The notes beneath the pieces are model-generated. The model did not search any database. It saw nothing but the letters and a program-made list of their open reading frames with translations, and was not told the origin of the DNA. A stretch of 12,532 nucleotides of DNA from positions 1 through 12,532 of the forward strand of contig JBOGZI010000288.1 of the NCBI GenBank assembly GCA_050697275.1, given 5' to 3'. This stretch comes from JBOGZI01 sp050697275 (GTDB lineage: Bacteria; Actinomycetota; Thermoleophilia; Solirubrobacterales; 70-9). This document shows positions 1 to 6,691 of this stretch, piece after piece. The position numbers and the translations under genes are program-made. Numbering within the stretch: the stretch's first letter is position 1; every line of letters starts with the position of its first letter.

Positions 1-2813
1 GCCCGTCCGTCGCCACCGTCGGGCTGCCCTTCGCCGTCGCCGGGAGCGGCGGCCGGCTCCGCGGGCGGAGGAGCGGCGGCGGGCGCCTCTGGAAGCACGC
101 CGGGGACCGGCGAGCGGCTCGGCTCGGGCGCCCGCGGCTCCGGCCCCGGCTCCTCCTCGGTGGGCTCGGTGGGCTCGGGCGGCTCGGGCGCCCCCTCCAC
201 CCGGGCGATCACGTTCTCGTCGGGGAAGGCCGGCACATGGCCCATCTGCTCCTCGATCCGCTCGCGGCGGCGGCGGTAGGCCGGCTCGCGCTCCTTCCAG
301 TGGGTGAGCACGGGCGAGGCGATGAAGATCGAGGAGTACGTCCCCGAGGCGATCCCGACCATCATCGCGAAGGCGAAGTCACGCAGGGTGGCGCCCCCGA
401 AGACCATCAGCATCGCCACCAGGAAGACGGCTGAGAGGCCGGTGATCAGCGATCGGGTCAGGACCTCGCTCATCGAGCGGTTGACGATCTGCGAGAAGGT
501 GGCGCGCGGCAGCCGCGGGACGTTCTCCCGGATCCGGTCGAAGACGATTATGCAGTCGTACAGCGAGTAGCCGAGGATGGTGAGGAAGGCGGCGACGGTG
601 CCGCTGGTCACCTCCCTGCCCGTCAGCGAGTAGACGCCGCCGGTGATCAGGATGTCGTGGATCACCGCGATGATCACCGGCACCGCGTACTTCGCCTCGA
701 AGCGGAAGGCGACGTAGGCGCAGATCACCAGCAGCGAGAAGACGATCGCGTAGATCGCGCTGGTCGCCACCTGCTCGCCGAAGGTGGGGCCGACGCTGGT
801 CGAGTTGAACCCCTCGGGCACGATCCCGAACTCGTTCTCGACCGCGGGCTGGAGCTGCTGGACCTGCTCGGGCTCGATGTCGGAGTCGATCTGGAAGACG
901 TTGGGGCCGAGCTCCTCGCTGGTGGCCTGGGTGATCTCGGCCTCCTCGATGCCGACCGACTCGAGCGTCGCTCGCACCTCCTCCACGCTCGCCTCCCGCT
1001 CGAGCCCCACCGTCACGCGGCTGCCCGACTTGAAGTCGAGCCCGAGGTTGAGCTGCTCCGTCGAGAAGGCGATCGCGCCGATCAGCAGGATCACCCCCGA
1101 CATCGAGAAGAACCAACGGCTCAGCCCGATGAAGTCGAAGCGCCACCGGACCCGCTGCTCGCCGGCGCCCGCCATCGCGGGGGAGCGGACGAAGCGGGCC
1201 CGCCCGAACAGACCGAGGAAGGCCTGCGTGAAGACCACGGCGGTGAACAGGGAGGCGAGCGTCCCCACGCCGAGGGTGAAGGCGAAGCCCTTCACCCCCG
1301 ACGTCGCCAGCACGAACAGGATGAAGGCCGTGATCAGGGTGATCACGTTCGCGTCGATGATCGTCGCGATGCCCTTCCGGTAGCCGGCGGCGATCGCCGA
1401 GGGCATCGATTTGCCCGCTCTCGCCTCCTCCTTGATCCGCTCGAAGATGATGATGTTCGTGTCCGCCGCCACCCCGATCGTGAGGATCAGTCCGGCGATG
1501 CCCGGCAGCGTCATCGTGATCGGGATCAGCTTGATCAGGGCGAAGAAGAAGAGCCCGTAGAGCGCCAGCCCGAGGATCGCGACGAGGCCGAGGAAGCGGT
1601 AGTAGGCGAGCAGGAAGAGGCAGACCAGGATCAACCCGGCGATCCCCGCCTTGAGGCCCTCGTCGAGCGCCTCCTGGCCGAGGGTGGCCGAGACGGTGGA
1701 CTGCGAGATCAGCTTCAGCTCGATCGGCAGCGCCCCGATCTTCAGGAACTCGGCGAGGTCCTGGGCCTCCCGGACGGTGAAGCTGCCCTCGATCTGGGCG
1801 CCGGTTCGGCCGTCGATCCCGGCGGGGTTCTCGACGAAGTTGATGATCGGCCGGGAGACGATCTCGCGGTCGAGGACGACCGCGAAGTGGCCGGAGAAGT
1901 TCGAGGCGGCCTGCGCATTTCCCGCCACCCCGGGCGGGGCCTCCTGCAGGCCCCGCTCCGCGATCCGCTTGGTGACCTCCTCGAATGCCTCGCGCCCCTC
2001 GTCGTTGAAGTCGAAGACGACGTTCGGCTGGTTCGTGTTCGGATCGAGCTGCTGCTCCGGGTCGCGGAGCTCGTTGCCGGAGAGCTCAGGCCGGTCGTGG
2101 ATCACGTACCAGGCCTCGGCCGCGCTCTCGGTCTCGTTCTCCTCGGTCTCGGGATCGTCGGGCGGGGGCTCGGCCTGTACCACCAGCGTCCCCTGCGGGA
2201 TGGCGACGATCTCGCTGTTCGGCGGCTGCTTCTCGTCGGGGAACTCGACGAAGAGGTCCTGCCGGGCGGCCTCCGGCCCAGCCAGCGGCTCCTTGCTGCG
2301 CGCGTCGAACAGGTAGTAGCTCGGCCCGCTCGTGGTGCACTCGTCGTCCTGGCATTCGGGCGGCTGCTTCGCGGCCAGCTGGACGGCGTCGTAGAGGCGG
2401 GGGAACGGCGCCTCGGTCGCCCGGTCGGGCGGCGCGTTGGGGTTGGGGATGACGTTCGGCTCCCAGTCGTAGAAGTAGAGCTGGGCGGTCTGGCCGACCT
2501 GGGCGATCGCCCGCTCCGCGTTCTGCACGTCGGGGAGCCCGACCCGGACCGAGTCGGTGCCGAGCCGCGAGATCTCCGGCTCAGCGACGCCGAGGCTGTC
2601 GGTGCGCTCGCGGATGATCTCGATCGCGCGGTCGATGTCGTCGCCCTCGACCTCGGGGTTCTGCGGGGTGGGCCGGCCCTGGTAGATCAGCTCGGTGCCG
2701 CCCTCCAGGTCGAGGCCCTGGCGGGTCTCCTTGGTGAGCACGACCAGCAGCGAGGCCAGGATCAGGCCGAGGACGAAGAGCAGGATGAAGGCGTTGCGCC
2801 GGCGGCTGCTCAC
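1..2813 (-). CDS. secDF: SecDF fused preprotein translocase subunit (3' end beyond window)
   Basis: Membrane partner of SecYEG that uses proton flow to pull exported proteins across the membrane. One open frame with no stop covers both halves, so SecD and SecF are fused. Visible part is 937 residues. SecD half: TM1 at about 7-27, D1 motif GLDLEGGT at 33-40, a large extracytoplasmic domain to about 375 with a Pro/Glu-rich acidic insert, then a TM block containing GVAADTN (447-453) and the FERIKEE loop. SecF half: a Met at 547 marks where a separate SecF would begin, then a TM, GLDFKSG (591-597) and GYSLYDCIIVFDR (748-760) with Asp753. After about residue 865 the chain is a Pro/Ala/Glu-rich tail. 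The GTG start is the only one available: an in-frame TGA lies 21 nt upstream with no other start codon between. It begins 10 nt after the PAS gene, so the two are probably cotranscribed; no clear Shine-Dalgarno is seen. Function is certain; the fusion follows from the reading frame. Confidence 0.95.
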   Translation of the reverse strand, partial: MSSRRRNAFILLFVLGLILASLLVVLTKETRQGLDLEGGTELIYQGRPTPQNPEVEGDDIDRAIEIIRERTDSLGVAEPEISRLGTDSVRVGLPDVQNAERAIAQVGQTAQLYFYDWEPNVIPNPNAPPDRATEAPFPRLYDAVQLAAKQPPECQDDECTTSGPSYYLFDARSKEPLAGPEAARQDLFVEFPDEKQPPNSEIVAIPQGTLVVQAEPPPDDPETEENETESAAEAWYVIHDRPELSGNELRDPEQQLDPNTNQPNVVFDFNDEGREAFEEVTKRIAERGLQEAPPGVAGNAQAASNFSGHFAVVLDREIVSRPIINFVENPAGIDGRTGAQIEGSFTVREAQDLAEFLKIGALPIELKLISQSTVSATLGQEALDEGLKAGIAGLILVCLFLLAYYRFLGLVAILGLALYGLFFFALIKLIPITMTLPGIAGLILTIGVAADTNIIIFERIKEEARAGKSMPSAIAAGYRKGIATIIDANVITLITAFILFVLATSGVKGFAFTLGVGTLASLFTAVVFTQAFLGLFGRARFVRSPAMAGAGEQRVRWRFDFIGLSRWFFSMSGVILLIGAIAFSTEQLNLGLDFKSGSRVTVGLEREASVEEVRATLESVGIEEAEITQATSEELGPNVFQIDSDIEPEQVQQLQPAVENEFGIVPEGFNSTSVGPTFGEQVATSAIYAIVFSLLVICAYVAFRFEAKYAVPVIIAVIHDILITGGVYSLTGREVTSGTVAAFLTILGYSLYDCIIVFDRIRENVPRLPRATFSQIVNRSMSEVLTRSLITGLSAVFLVAMLMVFGGATLRDFAFAMMVGIASGTYSSIFIASPVLTHWKEREPAYRRRRERIEEQMGHVPAFPDENVIARVEGAPEPPEPTEPTEEEPGPEPRAPEPSRSPVPGVLPEAPAAAPPPAEPAAAPGDGEGQPDGGDGR

Positions 2814-2823
2814 GAAAGACCCG

Positions 2824-3309
2824 CTACTCGGGCGTCAGGACGAGCAGGAGCCCGCCGTCGTCGTCGTAGGCGGGGAAGAGGTCCGCCACGGCCTCGGTGG
2901 GCAGGTCTCCCTCCGCCTTCACCGCCACCCGCTTGTTGAGCGAGCGGACCCCCCACTCGAGGGTCGTCTCGATCGGGTCGGTCTCCCCGTTCCGGTCGGT
3001 GTCGGCGCTCTCGCCGCCGTCGCCCTTGTCGATCCACTCCAGGCCGAGCACGTCCTTGACCGGACGGCCGATCACCTCCTCGTCCTTGAGCCCGGTGAGC
3101 TCGAATGCCCCCTTGCCCAGATCGAGCACGCGGCCCTCGGCGTCGCAGGTGAAGAAGGCGGCTCCGGGCGCCGGCATGTAGTCGTCGAGCAGCTCGAAGA
3201 GGAATCCGAAGCCGCACTTCGAGCAACCCTTCGGCCGGCCGGAGAACCCCGCCGTGCGCTCCCCGCTCAGCTCCCTGTTCCCGCAGTTGGGGCAGATGAA
3301 GTACGGCAT
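2824..3309 (-). CDS. Zinc-ribbon and PAS-like domain protein, unknown function
   Basis: A 161-residue soluble protein with no recognised gene name. The N-terminus has two CxxC pairs (C6/C9 in CPNCG and C29/C32 in CSKCG), which form a plausible zinc ribbon. Residues about 44-160 look like a PAS sensor fold: a stretch resembling FFTCDAEGRVLDLG, then the helical segment with LTGLKDEEVIGRPVKDVLG, and a final LLLVLTPE strand. An acidic Asp/Gly-rich insert (about 95-110) interrupts the PAS region. There is no kinase, GGDEF or HTH output domain, so any signalling would go through a partner. It sits between ruvB and secDF, a place often held by yajC, and is 10 nt from secDF. The PAS call rests on pattern recognition and is moderate; the zinc ribbon is clear. 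Start is the ATG that places CPNC at the extreme N-terminus. Confidence 0.8.
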   Translation of the reverse strand: MPYFICPNCGNRELSGERTAGFSGRPKGCSKCGFGFLFELLDDYMPAPGAAFFTCDAEGRVLDLGKGAFELTGLKDEEVIGRPVKDVLGLEWIDKGDGGESADTDRNGETDPIETTLEWGVRSLNKRVAVKAEGDLPTEAVADLFPAYDDDGGLLLVLTPE

Positions 3310-3376
3310 ACGTGCCCAAGGCTAGCCAACCGACTAAAGGGGAGATAGACGGCTTCGCCATCAGATCGCGGCCACA

Positions 3377-3446
3377 AGCGGCCACCCACGACAAGTCGCT
3401 TCGGGCTTCGCCCTCCGCTCCGACAGCGAGTGGCCTGGTGGCCGCT
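3377..3446 (-). repeat. 10-bp inverted repeat between ruvB and the PAS gene
   Basis: AGCGGCCACC at 3377-3386 is the exact reverse complement of GGTGGCCGCT at 3437-3446, which includes part of the ruvB stop codon. The 50-nt loop can itself fold (GGG-CTTCG-CCC at 3403-3413). A second copy of GCGGCCAC lies at 3368-3375, 10 nt out of register. On the minus strand the structure lies just after ruvB and could end or stabilise its transcript, but no T-tract follows. It accounts for most of the 135-nt gap 3310-3444, in which no gene is seen. Confidence 0.45.
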
Positions 3447-4569
3447 AGAAAAGGCTGGCCATGCCCTCGGGGACGGGCAGGCCGAGATGCTCGTAGGCGC
3501 GCTCGGTCAGGACCCTGCCGCGCGGGGTGCGCTTCACCAGCCCCTGCTGCAGCAGGTAGGGCTCGAAGACGTCCTCGATCGTGTCGGGCTCCTCGCCCAC
3601 CGCGACGGCCAGCGTCGAGAGGCCGACCGGGCCGCCCGCGAACTTCCCGGCGATCGTCTCGAGCAGCTGGCGGTCGTGGCGGTCCAGCCCCGCCCCGTCC
3701 ACCTCCATCATCTCCAGCGCCTCGACCGCGACCGCCCCGTCGATCGCGCCGCGCCCCTTCACCTCGGCGAAGTCCCGAACCCGGCGCAGCAGCCGATTGG
3801 CGACCCGCGGGGTCCCCCTGGCCCGCCCAGCGATCTCCTCGGCCCCCTCGCCGCTCACCCCCACCCCGAGGATCCCGGCGGAGCGCAGCACGATCGCCCG
3901 CAGGTCCGCCGGCTCGTAGTGCTCGAGGCGGTGACAGACGCCGAAGCGGTCCCGGAGGGGGGTCGTGAGCAGCCCGGTGCGGGTGGTGGCGCCGATCAGC
4001 GTGAACGGCGGCAGGTCGAGGGTGACGGTCCGGGCGCCGGCGCCCTGCCCGAGCACCACGGGGAGGCGATGGTCTTCCATCGCGGGATAGAGGGTCTCCT
4101 CGACCGCGCGCCCGAGCCGGTGCACCTCGTCGATGAAGAAGACGCTGCCCGGCTCCAGCGCGGTGAGGAAGGCGGCGATGTCCGCCTTTCGCTCGAGCGC
4201 CGGGCCCGCGGTCTGGACCAGGGGCGCCTTCAGCTCGGCGGCGATGATGTGGGCGAGGGACGTCTTGCCGAGCCCGGGAGGGCCGGCGAGCAGCACGTGG
4301 TCGAGCGCCTCGGAGCGTCGGCGGGCGGCCTCGATGAAGATGCCGAGCTGCTCGGTGACCTGGACCTGGTTGACGAAGTCCTCTAGGGCGCGCGGGCGCA
4401 GCGAGCGGTCGAAGTCGTCATCACCCGCCATCTCCTTCCGAGCATCAACGGCCGGCTCTTCAGCTTCGCTTCCGGGGCCGGCCGGTACGGGCGCATTCGG
4501 CTTGGCAACCCTGATCGGATCGCTCTCGACTCCGGGGGTGCGGATGCCCTTGCCGGGCTCGACCGACAT
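3445..4569 (-). CDS. ruvB: Holliday junction branch-migration ATPase RuvB
   Basis: Hexameric AAA+ motor that, with RuvA, drives branch migration of Holliday junctions in recombinational repair. Visible motifs: Walker A GPPGLGKT (96-103), Walker B/DExH FIDEVH (145-150), sensor region GATTRTGLLTTPLRDRFG (193-210) carrying the arginine-finger region, and the C-terminal winged-helix end TPRGRVLTERAYEHLG. At 374 residues it is longer than the usual 330-350, because about 46 Pro/Ala/Glu-rich residues precede MAGDDDFDRSLRP, where the family core starts. The upstream ATG is chosen because GGGAG lies 5 nt before it, directly after the ruvA stop (TGA-GGGAG-CGCTG-ATG). The internal ATG at 4431 has GGAAGGAG immediately adjacent, too close for a typical ribosome site but not excluded. 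Translationally coupled to ruvA. Confidence 0.97.
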   Translation of the reverse strand: MSVEPGKGIRTPGVESDPIRVAKPNAPVPAGPGSEAEEPAVDARKEMAGDDDFDRSLRPRALEDFVNQVQVTEQLGIFIEAARRRSEALDHVLLAGPPGLGKTSLAHIIAAELKAPLVQTAGPALERKADIAAFLTALEPGSVFFIDEVHRLGRAVEETLYPAMEDHRLPVVLGQGAGARTVTLDLPPFTLIGATTRTGLLTTPLRDRFGVCHRLEHYEPADLRAIVLRSAGILGVGVSGEGAEEIAGRARGTPRVANRLLRRVRDFAEVKGRGAIDGAVAVEALEMMEVDGAGLDRHDRQLLETIAGKFAGGPVGLSTLAVAVGEEPDTIEDVFEPYLLQQGLVKRTPRGRVLTERAYEHLGLPVPEGMASLF

Positions 4570-4574
4570 CAGCG

Positions 4575-4579
4575 CTCCC
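4575..4579 (-). promoter_or_regulatory. Shine-Dalgarno site deciding the ruvB start
   Basis: GGGAG on the minus strand follows the ruvA TGA directly and lies 5 nt before the ruvB ATG at 4569. This favours the long RuvB with its N-terminal extension over the internal Met47. Confidence 0.6.
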
Positions 4580-5179
4580 TCATGCGGCCTTCGCCCCCGC
4601 GGCCCGGCGCAGCGCGGCCTGCACGATCTCCTCTGGACTGTCCCCCTTCGCCTCGGTCAGCAGCCCCTCGGCCTCGGCCGGCGTGTAGCCGAGGTTGAGC
4701 AGGCCCTCCCTGGCCATCGCCCGCGGGTCCTCCTCCCCTTCCGCGAGGGCGGCCACGTCGGCATCGCCCTCGACCTCCCCGGCCACCTTCTCGCGCAGCT
4801 CGACGATGATCCGCTCCGCGGTGCGCTTGCCGATCCCGGGCACCGCCTGGAAGCGCTTCGCGTCGCCCGCCGCGATCGCCCGCAGCAGCTCGCGCACGGG
4901 GCCTCCCGAGAGCACGGCCATCGCCACCTTCGGCCCCACTCCCCCCACCGAGGTCAGCTGCAGGAAGAGGTCCCGCTCACCCTCGCTGGCGAAGCCGTAC
5001 AGGTTGAGCGAGTCGTCGCGGGAGACGAGCTGGGCGTGCAGGGAGGCGCGCTTGCCGCGGGCCGGCACCGCCTTCAGAGTCTCGGCGGAGACGGCGAGCC
5101 GGTAGCCGACGCCGGCCGCGTCGATCACCACATAGTCGGGCCTGCGCACCAGCACCTCTCCGCTCACGGAGGCGATCAT
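4580..5179 (-). CDS. ruvA: Holliday junction DNA-binding protein RuvA
   Basis: Tetrameric junction-binding subunit that holds the four-way DNA and recruits RuvB. At 199 residues it has the family length. Domain order matches: OB-fold N-terminus MIASVSGEVLVRRPDYVVIDAAGVGYRL, two helix-hairpin-helix motifs (LTSVGGVGPKVAMAVLSG and AVPGIGKRTAERIIVELREKV), an acidic flexible linker, and domain III (LLNLGYTPAEAEGLL) that contacts RuvB. The ATG is supported by the conserved MIASVSG start. A purine run AAGGGGG touches the ATG, too close for a normal Shine-Dalgarno, and CAGAAT ends 8 nt upstream, so a leaderless start is possible. A promoter-like block shared with ruvC lies further upstream. Stop is 10 nt before ruvB. 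Confidence 0.97.
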   Translation of the reverse strand: MIASVSGEVLVRRPDYVVIDAAGVGYRLAVSAETLKAVPARGKRASLHAQLVSRDDSLNLYGFASEGERDLFLQLTSVGGVGPKVAMAVLSGGPVRELLRAIAAGDAKRFQAVPGIGKRTAERIIVELREKVAGEVEGDADVAALAEGEEDPRAMAREGLLNLGYTPAEAEGLLTEAKGDSPEEIVQAALRRAAGAKAA

Positions 5180-5187
5180 CCCCCTTG

Positions 5188-5215
5188 ATTCTGGGTGGCG
5201 GCCCGGATGTCCTTC
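5188..5215 (-). promoter_or_regulatory. ruvA upstream element, copy of the ruvC element
   Basis: On the plus strand this reads ATTCT (5188-5192), 10 nt, CCGGATGTCCTTC (5203-5215). On the minus strand it is a 13-bp block, then AGAAT, then 8 nt to the ruvA ATG. The same blocks at the same spacing precede ruvC (5791-5818). CAGAAT would be a -10 placed for a leaderless transcript. The 13-bp block has no TTGACA at 16-18 nt, so it may be an activator site or belong to another sigma factor. Function is inferred. Confidence 0.55.
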
Positions 5216-5222
5216 CGGGCCG
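5199..5222 (-). repeat. Perfect 9-bp stem hairpin in the ruvC-ruvA gap
   Basis: CGGCCCGGA (5199-5207) and TCCGGGCCG (5214-5222) are exact reverse complements around a 6-nt loop TGTCCT. It fills the middle of the 51-nt space between ruvC and ruvA and overlaps the 13-bp block shared with ruvC. It has no following T-tract, so it is more likely an operator or mRNA structure than a strong terminator. Confidence 0.6.
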
Positions 5223-5230
5223 GACTCGCC

Positions 5231-5782
5231 CTAGCCCGCCAGCCGCTGGCGGGCCGGCACGACCGGCCTGGTGCCGACCGTGGGGCGACCAAGCTGGGCG
5301 GCCGCCACCCGCCCCGGCGAGCTACCGGCGTGGCAGATCGCGACCGCGAAGGCATCGGCAGCGTGGTCGGGCGTGGGCGGCTCGCTGAGCCCGAGCAGGC
5401 TGGCGACCATTCGCTGGACCTGCTCCTTGCCGGCGGAGCCCGAGCCGCAGACCGCCTTCTTCACCGCCTGCGGCGTGTAGTCGAAGCAGGGAACGCCGCG
5501 CTGGGCGGCGGCCAACATCGCTACCCCCCGGGCCTGGCCGACGCTGAGCGCCGAGCCGACGTTGCGGCCGAAGAAGAGGTCCTCGAGCGCCATCGCCTTC
5601 GGCTCGTGCCAGTCCACCAGCTGGACGAGCGCCTCATAGACCTGGGCGAGCCGCCGCTCGGCCGCCTGCTCCGGCGGCGTCTCGATCACGCCGCCGTCGA
5701 GGGCCACCATCCGCTCGCCCATGGTCCGGACCACACCGAACCCGGTGTTCGCCGTTCCGGGGTCGAGGCCGATGACGATCAC
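5231..5782 (-). CDS. ruvC: Crossover junction endodeoxyribonuclease RuvC
   Basis: Dimeric nuclease that cuts Holliday junctions symmetrically after RuvAB branch migration. At 183 residues it has the usual length with a short Arg/Pro tail. The RNase H-like active site is visible: Asp7 in IGLDPGTANTGFG, Glu67 in ALEDLFFGRN, and HAADAFA with His140 and Asp143. The His in place of the enterobacterial Asp is a known variant, as in Thermus RuvC. GTG is chosen because it gives the conserved MIVIGLDPG start. GAGAAT ends 8 nt before the GTG and no strong Shine-Dalgarno is present. The gene begins downstream of the terminator of the preceding P-domain gene, so it probably opens the ruvCAB transcript. 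Confidence 0.97.
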   Translation of the reverse strand: MIVIGLDPGTANTGFGVVRTMGERMVALDGGVIETPPEQAAERRLAQVYEALVQLVDWHEPKAMALEDLFFGRNVGSALSVGQARGVAMLAAAQRGVPCFDYTPQAVKKAVCGSGSAGKEQVQRMVASLLGLSEPPTPDHAADAFAVAICHAGSSPGRVAAAQLGRPTVGTRPVVPARQRLAG

Positions 5783-5790
5783 TCGATCCC

Positions 5791-5818
5791 ATTCTCGCTC
5801 GCGTGCCGGATGTCCTTC
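5791..5818 (-). promoter_or_regulatory. ruvC upstream promoter-like element
   Basis: Plus strand ATTCT (5791-5795), 10 nt, CCGGATGTCCTTC (5806-5818). Read toward ruvC this is GAAGGACATCCGG, 10 nt, AGAAT, 8 nt, GTG. It matches the element before ruvA in both sequence and spacing. It lies in non-coding DNA between a terminator and ruvC, where a promoter for ruvCAB is expected. Confidence 0.55.
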
Positions 5819-5849
5819 AGCGGCCCGGGAACCACTGCCCGGAGCTTCC

Positions 5850-5891
5850 GGGAAGAAGGCAGAGAAAGGGCCGCCCCGGGGCAGCCCTTTC
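5850..5891 (-). terminator. Intrinsic terminator of the P-domain gene
   Basis: GAAAGGGC (5864-5871) pairs exactly with GCCCTTTC (5884-5891), and the loop holds a further GCCCC/GGGGC palindrome. On the minus strand the stem is followed by a pyrimidine-rich TCTGCCTTCTTCC. It begins 18 nt after the stop codon of the P-domain gene and separates it from ruvC. Confidence 0.8.
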
Positions 5892-5909
5892 CCAGCTCCG
5901 ATACCGACG

Positions 5910-6545
5910 CTACTTCGTCAGGTACTTCTTGCCGGCCCTGACCTCGAGCCTCCACGAGTTGAGGACACTCGTCGTCCCCGGTGGGGTCGGGTCGGTGTCG
6001 ACCACCCGGAGCGTCCAGGTGCCGGTCGCGCCGCCGTCGTTCATGCTCGAGAACGTGCCGAACGGCTGGGCGCGCCCCGCGTAGGGCGGATACAGCGTGT
6101 TCGGGTCGAGCGGAGGCGCCAGTGGGCCGATCGACAGCGCCAGGTTGGACTGGTCATCGAGGGTCACCGGACCGATCGACTGCCCGTCCAGACCGCCGAA
6201 CAGGAACACGGTGGTTCCGTTGGGCGAGCTGAGCAACGCGTACAGATCGCCGGCCGAGCCGGCCGCGCTCCCGGTCGTCTGGATGGTCACGTTGACGTCC
6301 CGAATCCGCGTCTTCTTGAACTTCTTGCCGCCCACGTCGATGGTCGAGATGAGCTGACCGTTGAGCGACGGGGTCGCGTCCGGCACGGGCGCGTTCACCG
6401 TCTGGGTGATGTTCGCCGTGCCGCCCGCCTTCTTCTTCTTCTTTTTCTTCTGCGCATCGGCGACCCCAGCGGTCATGCCGACGCCCAGGCACAGCGCCAG
6501 GGCGAGCACGCCGAGCCGGGAAAGCCGCGATCGCTTCGCTTGCAT
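5910..6545 (-). CDS. Secreted P-domain (proprotein-convertase P-like) protein
   Basis: A 211-residue exported protein. Residues 1-31 form a signal peptide with Lys/Arg N-region, hydrophobic core LGVLALALCLGVGMTAG and a VADA cleavage site. Seven lysines follow at once (33-39). Residues about 84-203 resemble the beta-sandwich P domain usually attached to subtilisin-like or metallo-proteases: LLSSPNGTTVFLF, then FSSMNDGGATGTWTLRVVDTD and the final LNSWRLEV. There is no protease domain, so it is a stand-alone domain of unknown role, perhaps cell-wall or substrate binding. It has a strong ribosome site, GGGAGGT 8 nt before ATG, and its own terminator. It interrupts the otherwise conserved yebC-ruvC order. 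The signal peptide is certain; the P-domain assignment is fairly sure. Confidence 0.85.
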   Translation of the reverse strand: MQAKRSRLSRLGVLALALCLGVGMTAGVADAQKKKKKKKAGGTANITQTVNAPVPDATPSLNGQLISTIDVGGKKFKKTRIRDVNVTIQTTGSAAGSAGDLYALLSSPNGTTVFLFGGLDGQSIGPVTLDDQSNLALSIGPLAPPLDPNTLYPPYAGRAQPFGTFSSMNDGGATGTWTLRVVDTDPTPPGTTSVLNSWRLEVRAGKKYLTK

Positions 6546-6691
6546 CCGGTGCTACCTCCCTTTCGGATCCCAGGTCCCGCCCGCATCCAACGGGGCCGCC
6601 TGGATCGCCCGCTTCGACAACGGGCGTCGGGCAAGGTATCGCGATCGTCCTCGGATGGCCGCGATGGCAGCGCGCCGGGGCCAGCCGGGGC
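6546..6691 (-). promoter_or_regulatory. Gap upstream of the P-domain gene with ribosome site
   Basis: A 146-nt non-coding gap between yebC and the P-domain gene. The only clear signal is the Shine-Dalgarno AAAGGGAGG at 6555-6563, 8 nt before the ATG. A short inverted repeat GCCCG/CGGGC spans 6608-6626. I could not identify a convincing -35/-10 pair. Confidence 0.5.

Noticed and set aside
657..2939. Long plus-strand open frame (760 codons) opposite secDF
   Set aside because: It is the antisense of a frame with clear SecD motifs; its Arg/Glu/Asp-rich low-complexity product is typical of shadow frames in GC-rich DNA.
5737..5751. SOS-box-like CGAAC-N5-GTTCG inside the start of ruvC
   Set aside because: The spacer is 5 rather than 4 nt, it lies inside the coding region, and the bases encode the conserved ANTGFG of the RuvC active site.
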